A DNA stretch of 64,000 nucleotides from Microbacterium foliorum. Lineage in GTDB: Bacteria; Actinomycetota; Actinomycetes; Actinomycetales; Microbacteriaceae. The notes below the pieces were generated by a model, which was not told the origin of the DNA, did no database searches, and saw nothing but the letters and a program-made list of their open reading frames with translations. The position numbers and the translations under genes were made by a program. Numbering within the stretch: position 1 is the stretch's first letter; the number at the start of each line of letters is the position of its first letter. Positions 1-8,805 of this stretch are shown piece by piece. Location of the stretch: positions 2,666,001 through 2,730,000 of the forward strand of contig NZ_CP031425.1 of NCBI RefSeq assembly GCF_003367705.1. The letters run 5' to 3'.

Positions 1-365
1 CCCGCCGGTTCTGCGAGCGCGATGCGCACATCGTCGGCTGCGGAGGAGGCGTCTCTGAGCGTCTCGGCGATCATGCGCAGCACCTCGGCGAGCGGCGCCC
101 CGACGGTCGTGGCGATCTCCCACGCGGCGGCGAGGTCGCGCCAGGGGCCTCCCTCCGCCTCGATGGCGGGGATGAGAGCGACACCGTCGTCCATCCGAGC
201 CGCCACGGCCGCGGCGTGCGGATCGCCGATCGACGCGAGGTGCCGCCAGGCAGCGGCGGGCATGGCGCCCGCCTGCAGCAGTACGGCGAGGGTCTGCACG
301 GATGTCGCCGCGTCGGCTTCTCTGTCGGCTGCTCTGTCGACTGCCGGTCGACGCCGCAGGGTCAC
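1..365 (-). CDS. tadB: Type II/IV secretion F-family membrane protein TadB, N-terminal part (cut by window start)
   Basis: A GTG start at 365 overlaps the tadA stop in a GTGA junction, and the frame stays open to base 1. About 121 residues are visible. They form an Ala/Leu-rich helical region with LAVLLQAGAMPAAAW near residue 30 and an ATTVGAPLAEVLRMIAETLR stretch near residue 85, which is the look of the cytoplasmic T2SSF helical domain. TadB-type proteins form the inner-membrane platform that works with the TadA ATPase in Flp/Tad pilus secretion systems. The coupled start and fixed tadA-tadB order support the call. The membrane segments and active C-terminus lie outside the window, so a TadC-like paralogue cannot be fully excluded. 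Confidence 0.75.
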   Translation of the reverse strand, partial: MTLRRRPAVDRAADREADAATSVQTLAVLLQAGAMPAAAWRHLASIGDPHAAAVAARMDDGVALIPAIEAEGGPWRDLAAAWEIATTVGAPLAEVLRMIAETLRDASSAADDVRIALAEPA

Positions 366-1375
366 CACGGGTGCACCTCATCAATGCCCAGGCGCTCCCC
401 GACCAGGGAGAACGTACCCGCCTGGGCGATGCGGCGCTGCCCCGCGGGCGACCGTTCGAGATGCAGCACGACGGTGAATGCGCTCACCACCTGACGCGCC
501 AGGGCGGTGGTGTCCATCGCCGCGAGGGCGCCGAGCGCCTCGAGCCGGGCGGGTACGTCGTGCAGGCCGCTGGCATGCAGCGTGCCCGCTCCGCCGTCAT
601 GCCCCGTGTTGAGGGCCGTCAGCAGCTCCCGCACCTCTTCGCCTCGGCACTCGCCGACGACCAGCCGATCGGGCCGCATCCGCAGCGACTCCCGCACGAG
701 GCGGGCCAGGCTGATGCCGCCCGCGCCCTCGAGGTTCGGCTGCCGCGCCTCGAGGGCCACATGATGCGGATGCGTCAGCCGCAGTTCTGCCACGTCTTCG
801 ATCGTCACGATGCGCTCGTCGGTCGGCGCCGCGGCCAGCAGTGCCGCCAAGAGCGTCGTCTTGCCGGTGCCGGTGCCTCCGGTGATCAGGATGTTCGCCC
901 GCGCGGCGACCAATCGCCGCAACCAGTCGAGCTGACCGTCGGCGAACGTCCCGAGCGCGGACAGCGCCTCGAGATCGGCGGCGCGCACGCGGGGCACACG
1001 GATCGACAGTGCCGTGCCCGACGTCGAGACGGGAGCCAGCACCGCATGCACTCGGATGCCCGATCGCAGTCGCACGTCGACGCAGGGCGCCTGGTCGTCG
1101 ATATGGCGTCCCCCGCTGGCGACGAGGGCGACGGCGAGATCGCGCACCTCGCGCTCGGACATGCTCCACCCCTCCACCGCCTCGGTGCCGCGCCCGCGGT
1201 CGACGAACAGCCCGGACGAGCCGTTCACGAAGATGTCGGTGACCTCGTCGTCGACGCAGAACGGAGCGAGCGCCCCGAAGACCGGGTCGACCTCGACCGA
1301 GGAGCGGAACCGCGCGGACACCGTGTCGTCGGAGGGTGCCACGACACGTGGCCGGAGAACGAAGGGAGCGGACAT
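362..1375 (-). CDS. tadA: TadA/CpaF-family secretion ATPase
   Basis: 337 residues, a normal length for actinobacterial TadA. A Walker A motif GGTGTGKTT lies at residues 166-174, TIEDVAELRL with the Asp/His box follows at 191-204, and Walker B PDRLVVGECRG is at 235-245. Next comes NTGHDGGAGTLHASG, typical of GspE/TadA ATPases. The enzyme is a cytoplasmic hexameric ATPase that powers assembly or secretion through the TadB/TadC platform. The gene overlaps tadB, so the two are translationally coupled. The ATG sits 6 bases after TAGTTT (1382-1387) and has no Shine-Dalgarno, so the mRNA is probably leaderless. No Ssd-type septum protein is present upstream, where many relatives have one; acs lies there instead. 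Confidence 0.92.
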   Translation of the reverse strand: MSAPFVLRPRVVAPSDDTVSARFRSSVEVDPVFGALAPFCVDDEVTDIFVNGSSGLFVDRGRGTEAVEGWSMSEREVRDLAVALVASGGRHIDDQAPCVDVRLRSGIRVHAVLAPVSTSGTALSIRVPRVRAADLEALSALGTFADGQLDWLRRLVAARANILITGGTGTGKTTLLAALLAAAPTDERIVTIEDVAELRLTHPHHVALEARQPNLEGAGGISLARLVRESLRMRPDRLVVGECRGEEVRELLTALNTGHDGGAGTLHASGLHDVPARLEALGALAAMDTTALARQVVSAFTVVLHLERSPAGQRRIAQAGTFSLVGERLGIDEVHPW

Positions 1376-1381
1376 GTCCCG

Positions 1382-1387
1382 AAACTA
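1382..1387 (-). promoter_or_regulatory. -10 box for leaderless tadA
   Basis: TAGTTT on the minus strand ends 6 bases before the tadA ATG. There is no ribosome-binding site between them. No convincing -35 is visible. Confidence 0.5.
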
Positions 1388-1534
1388 GGCCGCGCCCATG
1401 ACGCCCGAGCGCCGAAGAGCCTGCAAGGCACAGAGCCTGTGCGGAACCGCTCGGCGCGCGCATCCGTGCAGAGAGGCACAGGGCCCGCGGACGTCCGCCG
1501 CGGACTCGGGATGGAAGCGCTCCCAGGAACGAGA

Positions 1535-1571
1535 TGGGCGACACCTCACGGGGGGAATGAGGTGTCGCCCA
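1535..1571. repeat. Perfect 14-bp inverted repeat in the tadA-acs divergent region
   Basis: The arm TGGGCGACACCTCA (1535-1548) is repeated in inverse orientation at 1558-1571, with a 9-base spacer. It lies about 150 bases from either promoter, is not followed by a T run on either strand, and is not at the end of any gene I can see. It could be a regulator site, an insulating terminator or a small-RNA hairpin. Confidence 0.75.
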
Positions 1572-1690
1572 GGGCGCACCCCTGAGGGGGGTCGGGCGCG
1601 CCAAGGCCGGAATGAGAATTCGGCTGCGGTCGAGTGTACGCAAGGCCACCGTCCTCACAAAACCGGGCGGAGTACCGACTTTCGGCAGTA

Positions 1691-1717
1691 TTGGGTGTCC
1701 GTGGCCGGGACTAGATT
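1691..1717 (+). promoter_or_regulatory. Possible acs promoter
   Basis: TTGGGT (1691-1696) and TAGATT (1712-1717) are separated by 15 bases, shorter than ideal. The -10-like box would give a leader of about 65 bases before acs, which carries AAAGGAG. Weak call. Confidence 0.3.
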
Positions 1718-1788
1718 CACCGTGACCTGATCGCGCTCTCTGCGATCTCGCCTGCAAGACCTGCCGTGCCGCAAAGGAGCGCCTGCCG

Positions 1789-3756
1789 ATGAGCAGTCAG
1801 ATCGACCACCTACTCGACGAGACCCGCCGATTCCCTCCGTCCGACGAGTTCGTCGCGCAGTCCGTCTCGTCCCCCGCCCTCTACGAGAGCGCCGCGAACG
1901 ACCGCGAGGCGTTCTGGGGCGAGCAGTCGCGGGACCTCCTCGATTGGCACAGGCCGTTCACACAGGTGCTCGACTGGTCCACTCCCCCGTTCGCGAAGTG
2001 GTTCGACGACGGCGAGCTGAACGTGGCCTACAACTGCCTCGACCGCCACGTCGAGGCAGGCAACGGCGACCGCGTCGCCCTGCACTGGGAGGGCGAGCCC
2101 GGTGACTCGCGCTCGATCACGTACGCCGAGCTGACCGAGGAGGTCAAGCGGGTCGCGAATGTGCTCGAGGGCCTCGGCGTCGGTCACGGCGACCGCGTCG
2201 CGATCTACCTGCCGATGATCCCCGAGGCCGTCGCCTCGATGCTCGCGGTCGCCAGGGTCGGCGCCATCCACTCGGTCGTCTTCGGCGGCTTCAGCGCCGA
2301 CAGCCTCCGCTCGCGCATCGACGACGCCGGGGCGAAGCTCGTGATCACCGCAGATGGCGGATACCGCAAGGGACGCGTGTCCGCGCTGAAGCCCGCGGTC
2401 GATCAGGCGCTGGCCGACCGCGGCGAGGGCGAGCAGCAGACGGTCGAGCACGTCCTCGTCGTGCGCCGAGGAGAGAACGAGGTCGAGTGGCACGAGGGTC
2501 GCGACCTCTGGTGGCACGACGTGGTGCCGGCCGCATCCGCCGAGCACACCGCGCTGGCCTTCCCCGCCGAGAACCCGCTGTTCATCCTCTACACGTCCGG
2601 CACGACCGGCAAGCCCAAGGGGATCCTGCACACCTCGGGCGGCTACCTCACCCAGGCCGCCTACTCGCACAAATACGTCTTCGATCTGCACCCCGAGACG
2701 GATGTGTACTGGTGCACCGCCGACATCGGCTGGATCACCGGACACAGCTACGTCACCTACGGACCGCTCGCCAACGGCGCCACCCAGGTGATCTACGAGG
2801 GCACACCCGACGCGCCGCACCCCGGCCGGTGGTGGGAGATCATCGAGAAGTACCGGGTCTCGATCTTCTACACGGCACCGACGGCCATCCGCTCGTTCAT
2901 GAAGATCGGCCGGAGCGTGCCGGCCGGGTTCGACCTGTCGTCGCTGCGCCTGCTCGGCTCGGTGGGCGAGCCGATCAACCCCGAGGCCTGGATCTGGTAC
3001 CGCGACGTGATCGGTGCGGGCACGACGCCCATCGTCGACACGTGGTGGCAGACCGAGACCGGAGCGATCATGGTCTCGGCCCTTCCCGGCGTCACGTCCA
3101 CGAAGCCGGGCTCCGCGCAGGTCCCACTGCCGGGCATCTCGATCGACGTGGTCGACGAATCGGGTGTCGAGGTGGGCACCGGCAACGGCGGGCTGCTCGT
3201 GGTGACCGAGCCGTGGCCCAGCATGCTGCGAGGCATCTGGGGGGATCCCGAGCGCTACCGCGAGACGTACTGGGAGAAGTTCGAGAAGCAGGGCTTCTAC
3301 TTCGCCGGCGATGGCGCCCGACTCGACGCCGACGGCGACCTGTGGCTCCTCGGCCGCGTCGACGATGTGATGAACGTCTCGGGCCACCGTCTCTCGACCG
3401 CCGAGATCGAGTCGTCGCTCGTGGCGCATGAGGCCACCGCCGAGGCCGCGGTGGTGGGTGCCTCCGACGAGACGACGGGACAGGCGGTCGTGGCGTTCGT
3501 GATCATCAAGGAGAGCTACCTCTCCGCACACGATCCGGCCGGGCTCGCCCAGCAGCTGCGCGTGTGGGTGGGCGAGCAGATCGGGGCCATCGCCCGCCCG
3601 CGCGATGTCTACATCGTCGGCGAGCTGCCCAAGACCCGCTCGGGCAAGATCATGCGACGCCTGCTGCGCGATGTCGCCGAGGGCCGCGAGGTCGGCGACA
3701 CGACGACGCTCGCCGACACCGCGGTGATGAGCATCATCTCGGCGCAGGTCAAGTAG
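1789..3756 (+). CDS. acs: Acetyl-CoA synthetase (AMP-forming)
   Basis: 655 residues, the usual length. It converts acetate, ATP and CoA to acetyl-CoA, AMP and PPi in the cytoplasm. The adenylate-binding P-loop YTSGTTGKPKG begins at Tyr268. WWQTETG, the GDGARLD region and the C-terminal KTRSGKIMRR follow. Lys620 in that last motif is the residue acetylated or adenylating in this family. The N-terminal NVAYNCLDRHVE block is also diagnostic of Acs. AAAGGAG sits 9 bases before the ATG, fixing the start. The gene is monocistronic and ends at a strong bidirectional hairpin. Together with ackA-pta elsewhere in the window it gives the cell both high-affinity and reversible acetate routes. Confidence 0.97.
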   Translation: MSSQIDHLLDETRRFPPSDEFVAQSVSSPALYESAANDREAFWGEQSRDLLDWHRPFTQVLDWSTPPFAKWFDDGELNVAYNCLDRHVEAGNGDRVALHWEGEPGDSRSITYAELTEEVKRVANVLEGLGVGHGDRVAIYLPMIPEAVASMLAVARVGAIHSVVFGGFSADSLRSRIDDAGAKLVITADGGYRKGRVSALKPAVDQALADRGEGEQQTVEHVLVVRRGENEVEWHEGRDLWWHDVVPAASAEHTALAFPAENPLFILYTSGTTGKPKGILHTSGGYLTQAAYSHKYVFDLHPETDVYWCTADIGWITGHSYVTYGPLANGATQVIYEGTPDAPHPGRWWEIIEKYRVSIFYTAPTAIRSFMKIGRSVPAGFDLSSLRLLGSVGEPINPEAWIWYRDVIGAGTTPIVDTWWQTETGAIMVSALPGVTSTKPGSAQVPLPGISIDVVDESGVEVGTGNGGLLVVTEPWPSMLRGIWGDPERYRETYWEKFEKQGFYFAGDGARLDADGDLWLLGRVDDVMNVSGHRLSTAEIESSLVAHEATAEAAVVGASDETTGQAVVAFVIIKESYLSAHDPAGLAQQLRVWVGEQIGAIARPRDVYIVGELPKTRSGKIMRRLLRDVAEGREVGDTTTLADTAVMSIISAQVK

Positions 3757-3792
3757 ACCGCGACGGGTCGACGGCCGTCGAGAACCCACACG

Positions 3793-3830
3793 CAGAACGC
3801 CCCCTCCCGGTCTCGGAAGGGGGCGTTCTG
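3793..3830. terminator. Bidirectional terminator between acs and the RidA gene
   Basis: CAGAACGCCCCCT (3793-3805) pairs with its perfect complement at 3818-3830 across a 12-base loop. It lies between convergent genes and has no long T tract, as is common for actinobacterial hairpin terminators. Confidence 0.8.
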
Positions 3831-3841
3831 CTGTGAGCCGC

Positions 3842-4300
3842 TCAGGCGAGGATGAAGGTGACCTCGACCTCGACGGGACTGTCCAGCGGGAGCACGGGAA
3901 CGCCGACGGCCGCGCGGGCATGGCGGCCGGCATCGCCGAAGATCTCACCGAGCACGAGGCTCGCGCCGTTGATCACGCCGGGCTGGCCGGTGAACTCGGG
4001 GGTGGAGGCCACGAAGCCGCCGAGACGGAGCACGCCTGCGATCCGGTCGACGCCGCCCGCTGCATCCGCCGCCGCCGCGAGGGCGTTGAGCGCGCAGGTG
4101 CGCGCGTAGGCGTTGGCCTCGTCCGCGCCGACCTCGGCACCGACCTTGCCCGTCGCCGGGAGAGCCCCGTCCGAGAACGGCAGCTGGCCGGAGGTGTACA
4201 CCAGTCCCTCGTGCACCACAGCGGGGACGTACGCCGCGACGGGCGCAGCGACGAGCGGCAGCTCGATGCCGAGCTCGGCGAGACGGGCGGAGACGCTCAC
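3842..4300 (-). CDS. RidA/YjgF family protein (probable enamine/imine deaminase)
   Basis: 152 residues. The family signature is clear: VHEGLVYTSGQLPF near residue 30, the NALAAAADAAGG segment, and the C-terminal HARAAVGVPVLPLDSPVEVE block containing the conserved Arg that binds the substrate carboxylate. RidA proteins hydrolyse reactive enamine/imine intermediates released by PLP enzymes such as threonine dehydratase. The ATG overlaps the stop of the upstream DUF4177 gene by four bases (ATGA), so the two are co-translated. This longer subgroup is less well studied than canonical 128-residue RidA, so the exact substrate is unknown. Confidence 0.88.
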   Translation of the reverse strand: MSVSARLAELGIELPLVAAPVAAYVPAVVHEGLVYTSGQLPFSDGALPATGKVGAEVGADEANAYARTCALNALAAAADAAGGVDRIAGVLRLGGFVASTPEFTGQPGVINGASLVLGEIFGDAGRHARAAVGVPVLPLDSPVEVEVTFILA

Positions 4301-4521
4301 GCCGCACCCCCGTCGAACTGGCGCGATGCCTCGGCGGCGGCCGCGAGGCCGGTGTTGCCGGAACCCTCCGCGGTGACCGGGCGCTTGAAGTAGGCGACGA
4401 GGCCGCCTTCGGGGCCCTGGATCACCTGGACGAGCTCCCAGCCCTGCTTGCCCCAGTTGTTGAGGATCGCCGCCGTGTTGTGGATCAGCAGCGGGGTGGT
4501 CAGGTACTCCCAGGTGGTCAT
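4297..4521 (-). CDS. DUF4177-type small protein
   Basis: I chose the ATG at 4521 (74 residues), which has AGGAG at a good distance. An upstream in-frame extension to 4563 has no ribosome-binding site and would run into the ponA promoter region. The protein starts TTWEYLTTPLLIHN and contains NNWGKQGWELVQV and GGLVAYFKRP, the fold signature of small DUF4177 proteins (a WEY start, then GWELV, then YFKRP). No function is established for this family. It is translationally coupled to the RidA-family gene and is divergent from ponA, with 78 bases between the start codons. It has no signal peptide or membrane segment. Confidence 0.85.
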   Translation of the reverse strand: MTTWEYLTTPLLIHNTAAILNNWGKQGWELVQVIQGPEGGLVAYFKRPVTAEGSGNTGLAAAAEASRQFDGGAA

Positions 4522-4586
4522 GGCACTCCTGTCTGGCGGCATCCGCGCGCGCGGATGCGTCAAAGGCGGTATTCAGGGAACTCCCC

Positions 4587-4592
4587 TACGAT
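4587..4592 (+). promoter_or_regulatory. -10 box for leaderless ponA
   Basis: TACGAT ends 7 bases before the ponA ATG at 4600, and no Shine-Dalgarno is present. Transcription would start on or next to the ATG. Confidence 0.6.
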
Positions 4593-4599
4593 CAAGCGT

Positions 4600-7188
4600 A
4601 TGCCTCAAAAGAATCGCACGGTGAAAGGTGCGCTCGGAGGAGTCCTCGGACTCGTCGGGCTCAGCGCCGTGGCCGGCCTCCTCGTGGCGGCCAGCGTCAC
4701 CCCTGTTCTCGCCATGACCGGCATCGCCGGGTCGGAGGCGCTCAACATCTTCGAGGACCTGCCCGAGAACCTCCAGGTCGATGCGCCGATGCAGCAGTCG
4801 ACGATCTACGCGACGGGCCTCGACGGCAATCCCGTCGCTCTCGCGTCCTTCTACGAGCAGAAGCGCGTTCCCGTCGCATACGACCAGATCGCGCCGGTGA
4901 TGTACGACGCGATCCTCTCGAGCGAGGACAAGAACTTCTACACCCACGGCGGCATCAATCTCGGTGCGACCGTGAAGGCCGCCGTCGGGAACGTCGCCGG
5001 AACCACCGATCGAGGCGCGTCGACGATCACGCAGCAGTACGTCAAGAACGTCCAGGTGCAGGAGTGCGAGCAGAACGTCGACACCGCGGCCGAGGACTAC
5101 TCCGCGCAGGTCGAGCAGTGCTTCCTCGACGCCGCTGTCGCCAAGGGCGGCGAGGGTGTCGAGCGCAAGCTGCAGGAGATGCGCTTCGCACTGCAGATCG
5201 AGAAGGAGTACTCGAAGAACGCGATTCTTCTCGGCTACCTCAACATCGCGAACTTCGGCGGCACCATCTACGGCATCGAGGCCGCCGCGAACCGCTACTT
5301 CTCGACGAGCGCGGCCAACCTCACCCTCGTGCAGGCTGCCACCATCGCCGGCATGGTGCAGGAGCCGAACCGGTTCCGCATCGATCGCCCCGAAGGCATC
5401 TGGACGGATGACGCGGGCGTCGCCCACAACGGCGAAGCCGACGGCTACAAGGAGACCAAGGAGCGCAGGGACTACGTCCTGAACCGACTGCTCGCCGACA
5501 AGAAGATCACTCAGGCCGCTCACGACGAGGCCGTGGCCACTCCCGTCACTCCGGCGCTGAGCGAGCCGCAGCAGGGATGCGGGGCGGCCGGCGATAACGC
5601 CTACTTCTGCCAGTACGTCAAGGCGGTCATCGAGAACGATCCCGCCTTCGGAGACACCGAGTCGGAGCGCAAGGCGAACCTGCGCCGCGGTGGCATGCAG
5701 ATCTACACCTCTCTCGACCTCCGCGTGCAGCAGACCGCGATCGACGCCGTGAAGGCCCAGGTCCCCCAGGCCATGCCCGGCATCCTGGTGGGCGGCACCG
5801 GCGTCTCGATCGAGGCGACCACCGGCCGCGTGCTCGCCATGGCGCAGAACACGGTGTTCAACGAGACCGGCGAGGCGAATCTCGCGGCCGGTGAGACCTC
5901 TCAGGTGTTCGCCGCCGACAAGCAGCACGGCGGCTCGACCTACGGCTTCGAGACCGGGTCGACCTACAAGCTGTTCACGCTTCTGGCGTGGTTGGAGTCC
6001 GGACATTCGGTCAACCAGGTGCTCGACGGGCGCCTCAAGACGTTCAGCCCCTTCACCAAGTGCGGTGACCGGGTGACGAATACCGCGAAGATCAACAACT
6101 TCGGCAACTCCGGTGGATCGGTGGGGAGCGTCCGCCAGTTCACCGCGCAGTCGCTGAACACCGGCTTCCTGGCCATGGCCCAGCAGCTCGACCTCTGCAA
6201 GATCAACGAGGTCGCGAAGCGACTCGGCGTGCACTACGGCAACGGCGACGACATCACCACGGGCGGCACGAACGTCAACCTCGCGCCGAATGACCCCTTC
6301 CCCACCGTGCTCGGCTCGAAGAGCGTGGCACCGCTGCAGGTCGCGGGAGCCTACGCGACCGTCGCCAACAACGGCGTCTTCTGCGAGCCGCGGGTGATCG
6401 ATCGCGTCGTCGGCGCGAACGGCGACGAGATCCCGCCCCCGCAGGAGAAGTGCTCACAGCAGCTCACCCCCGAGGTCGCGGCCACCGCAGCGTACGCGCT
6501 GCGCGGCGTGATGGAGGGCAACGGCACCGGCAGCCGGGCGAACCCCGGCGACGGGACCCAGCTGATCGGCAAGACCGGTACCGCCGAGAAGGAGCACACC
6601 ATGCTCGTCGAGTCGAGCACGAAGGTGACGACCGCCGTCTGGGTGGGCAACATCGACGGTCGCGAGCCGCTGAACAGCTTCCGCAACAATGAAGGCACAC
6701 GGCTCGGTGACATCCGCTACGGTCTCGCCCGAGCGATCCAGGGCGCGGCCGACGCCGTCTACCCCGCCGATCCCTTCCCGCGCCCCGACGACAAGCTGGT
6801 CCGTCAGGTGCTGACCGACGTGCCCAACGTCGTCGGCAAGTCCGTGGGCGAGGCGACGTCGATCATCGAGGCCGCCGGATTCTCGGTCGCCGTCGGTGAC
6901 CCCGTCGACGGCCCCGCCGGTGATGTCGTCGTCGCCCAGGACCCGTCCGGCCAGGCGCCGAGCGGTGCGACGATCACGATCTCTCCGAGCAACGGACAGG
7001 GCGTCACTGTGCCCGACATCACCGGGCAGTCCAAGTCCGCCGCGCAGAGCGCGCTCTTCGGCGCAGGGTTCTCGTCGATCTCGTTCGACAGTTCCTGCAA
7101 TCCCCCGAACTCCGTCGTCTCGAGCACGGATCCCGCGGCGAACACCTCGGCCAACAGGTCCACGGCGATCTCGGTCACCTGCCGGTGA
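4600..7188 (+). CDS. ponA: Bifunctional class A penicillin-binding protein with two PASTA domains
   Basis: 862 residues from the ATG at 4600; the frame is open further upstream but lacks a start with support. There is one transmembrane anchor at about residues 15-38. The GT51 transglycosylase domain follows, with SSEDKNFYTHGG (catalytic Glu109), GASTITQQYVKN and the RKLQEMRFALQIEKEYSK block. The transpeptidase domain has the STYK nucleophile (Ser454, Lys457), SLN (518-520) and KTG (658-660). Two C-terminal PASTA repeats begin near 745 (DVPNVVGKSVGEA) and 805 (VTVPDITGQSKSAA). It polymerises and cross-links peptidoglycan outside the membrane. The metallophosphoesterase downstream overlaps its stop. 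Confidence 0.95.
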   Translation: MPQKNRTVKGALGGVLGLVGLSAVAGLLVAASVTPVLAMTGIAGSEALNIFEDLPENLQVDAPMQQSTIYATGLDGNPVALASFYEQKRVPVAYDQIAPVMYDAILSSEDKNFYTHGGINLGATVKAAVGNVAGTTDRGASTITQQYVKNVQVQECEQNVDTAAEDYSAQVEQCFLDAAVAKGGEGVERKLQEMRFALQIEKEYSKNAILLGYLNIANFGGTIYGIEAAANRYFSTSAANLTLVQAATIAGMVQEPNRFRIDRPEGIWTDDAGVAHNGEADGYKETKERRDYVLNRLLADKKITQAAHDEAVATPVTPALSEPQQGCGAAGDNAYFCQYVKAVIENDPAFGDTESERKANLRRGGMQIYTSLDLRVQQTAIDAVKAQVPQAMPGILVGGTGVSIEATTGRVLAMAQNTVFNETGEANLAAGETSQVFAADKQHGGSTYGFETGSTYKLFTLLAWLESGHSVNQVLDGRLKTFSPFTKCGDRVTNTAKINNFGNSGGSVGSVRQFTAQSLNTGFLAMAQQLDLCKINEVAKRLGVHYGNGDDITTGGTNVNLAPNDPFPTVLGSKSVAPLQVAGAYATVANNGVFCEPRVIDRVVGANGDEIPPPQEKCSQQLTPEVAATAAYALRGVMEGNGTGSRANPGDGTQLIGKTGTAEKEHTMLVESSTKVTTAVWVGNIDGREPLNSFRNNEGTRLGDIRYGLARAIQGAADAVYPADPFPRPDDKLVRQVLTDVPNVVGKSVGEATSIIEAAGFSVAVGDPVDGPAGDVVVAQDPSGQAPSGATITISPSNGQGVTVPDITGQSKSAAQSALFGAGFSSISFDSSCNPPNSVVSSTDPAANTSANRSTAISVTCR

Positions 7189-8123
7189 CCCCTCGTCGCA
7201 CGGCACACCCGGCCCTCATCGCGCTCGGCGCGGTGGGGGCCGCTGGTGCTGCGGCCGCCGTCTGGGGCATCGGGATCGAGCGCTACCTGTTCACGGTGCG
7301 GGAGTCGACGGCATCCGCTCTGGCGCCCGGCTCGGCTCCGCTGCGCGTGCTGCACATCTCGGATGCGCACATGGCCCCGTGGCAGCACCGCAAGCAGGAC
7401 TGGCTCGCATCGCTCGCGCAGCTCGAGCCCGACCTCATCGTCAACACCGGAGACAACCTGGGCCACCGAGACGGCCTCGACGGCATCCGTCGGGCGTTCG
7501 AGCCGTTCGCGGGCATCCCCGGCGTGTTCGTGCACGGCTCCAACGACGTGAACGGGCCGTCGCCGCGCAACCCGTTGCGCTACTTCGCTGGCCCCTCGCA
7601 GCGCCACCACGAGCCGACGTTCCTCGACACCGACGCCATGGACGCGTTCTTCACCGACGACCTGGGCTGGACGGATCTCAACAACACGGCCGTACGGCTG
7701 ACCGTCGCCGATGACAGGATCGACTTCTTCGGGGTGAGCGACGCGCACCGCCAGTGGGACCGACTCGAGGACCTTCCGGCGGCGATCGCCGACCTGGGCC
7801 CGCGCGAAGACGGCACCTCGATGCTCGGGGTCACCCATGCGCCCTACCAGCGCGTGATGAACCGCTTCGTCGAGCTCGGCGCCGACGCGATCTTCGGCGG
7901 TCACACGCACGGCGGGCAGGTGTGTCTGCCCGGCTTCGGTGCCCTCGTCGCGAACTGCGACATCCCGCTCAAGCAGGCCAAGGGACTGAGCACCTGGACG
8001 CAGGGCGGACGCACCGTGCCGCTCAATGTGAGCGCCGGCTGCGGCCATTCGATCTATGCGCCCGTGCGCTTCGCATGCCGCCCCGAGGCGACGCTGCTGA
8101 CCCTGACGGCTCGTCGCGACTGA
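7185..8123 (+). CDS. Membrane-anchored metallophosphoesterase
   Basis: 312 residues. The GTG start overlaps the ponA stop (GTGA), so it is coupled to cell-wall synthesis. One N-terminal hydrophobic segment (about residues 9-28) suggests an inner-membrane anchor. Calcineurin-like motifs appear in order: LHISDAH, NTGDN, VHGSNDVNG, GVTHAP and GGHTHGGQ. The third block normally reads GNH(D/E); here it is GSND, so the usual His is Asn. Actinobacterial ponA-linked phosphoesterases are a recognised neighbourhood, but the substrate is not known. Lipid-linked pyrophosphates or nucleotides are possible but unproven. Confidence 0.85.
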   Translation: MTPRRTAHPALIALGAVGAAGAAAAVWGIGIERYLFTVRESTASALAPGSAPLRVLHISDAHMAPWQHRKQDWLASLAQLEPDLIVNTGDNLGHRDGLDGIRRAFEPFAGIPGVFVHGSNDVNGPSPRNPLRYFAGPSQRHHEPTFLDTDAMDAFFTDDLGWTDLNNTAVRLTVADDRIDFFGVSDAHRQWDRLEDLPAAIADLGPREDGTSMLGVTHAPYQRVMNRFVELGADAIFGGHTHGGQVCLPGFGALVANCDIPLKQAKGLSTWTQGGRTVPLNVSAGCGHSIYAPVRFACRPEATLLTLTARRD

Positions 8124-8251
8124 GACCGCTCATGCGAGGTGACGCGCATTAGGCCGATTGCGGAAGCAGCTGCGGTCGGGCGCGCGTTCGCCTCGGCATT
8201 GCTCGACCGAATTCGAACGATGCATTCGACCTTGCGAGAAGGTGAAGCCTC

Positions 8252-8773
8252 ATGACCACGAATGCGACCGCCGGCCGGAGCGGGCGGGCTGTTCTCGGAG
8301 TGTCGTACGTCGGCATCCCGGTCATCATCAGTCTCGCGCTCATCACGCCGGTGTTGGCGTGGACGACGTCGCCCGTGGGGGTGCACCCCGATGCGCCACT
8401 CCCCCTTGCCGCGGTGTTCGCGCTGAGCCTTTTCCTGCCTGTCGTGGGCGCAGTGCCCGTTTTCTCGCGCCTCGTGCCGCGCAGGGCCGTGTTCGCTCTC
8501 GCCGTCTCGATGTCTGCGCTCTCGATCTCGTGGATTGCGTTCGTCGGATGGTCGTTCACCCTCGGGGCGAGCGGCGGGAGGATCGAGCTGCTGACCTCTG
8601 TGGGCGGCTTCGCCGCCGCGCTGATCTGCGCGACGGTCAGCGTGTGGCCCGCCACTCTGTCCGCGCTGGCGATGACGCTCCCGAACCGATCCACGCGGAC
8701 GATCGTGCTGTGCGCTAATGCACTGCTCGGCGTGACGGCGCTTCTGCTCTCGATCGCGAAAGTCACGGTCTGA
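8252..8773 (+). CDS. Small multi-spanning membrane protein, function unknown
   Basis: 173 residues with four clear hydrophobic segments, at about 17-38, 51-70, 80-103 and 116-140, plus a weaker one at the C-terminus (148-168). GAGAAGGTGA lies 6 bases before the ATG. I recognise no family. Its neighbours are a ponA-metallophosphoesterase pair upstream and tRNA-Pro downstream, and neither suggests a role. It stands alone, with 128 bases before it and about 30 bases between its stop and the tRNA promoter. The membrane-protein pattern and good ribosome-binding site favour a real gene over the long antisense frame that overlaps it. Confidence 0.65.
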   Translation: MTTNATAGRSGRAVLGVSYVGIPVIISLALITPVLAWTTSPVGVHPDAPLPLAAVFALSLFLPVVGAVPVFSRLVPRRAVFALAVSMSALSISWIAFVGWSFTLGASGGRIELLTSVGGFAAALICATVSVWPATLSALAMTLPNRSTRTIVLCANALLGVTALLLSIAKVTV

Positions 8774-8805
8774 GCCCTCGATTCGGCGCAGCGGGCATTT
8801 CGCTG

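Larger units (their letters stand above)
1376..1788. other. 413-bp divergent intergenic region between tadA and acs
   Basis: No gene is supported here. It holds the tadA -10 box near 1385, a perfect 14-bp inverted repeat at 1535-1571, a possible acs promoter around 1691-1717 and the acs ribosome-binding site AAAGGAG at 1773-1779. A 64-codon open frame on the minus strand has no ribosome-binding site and no family look, so I left it out. Confidence 0.6.

Noticed and set aside
1385..1579. Small minus-strand gene upstream of tadA
   Set aside because: No ribosome-binding site, Arg/Pro-rich composition and overlap with the tadA -10 box and the palindrome.
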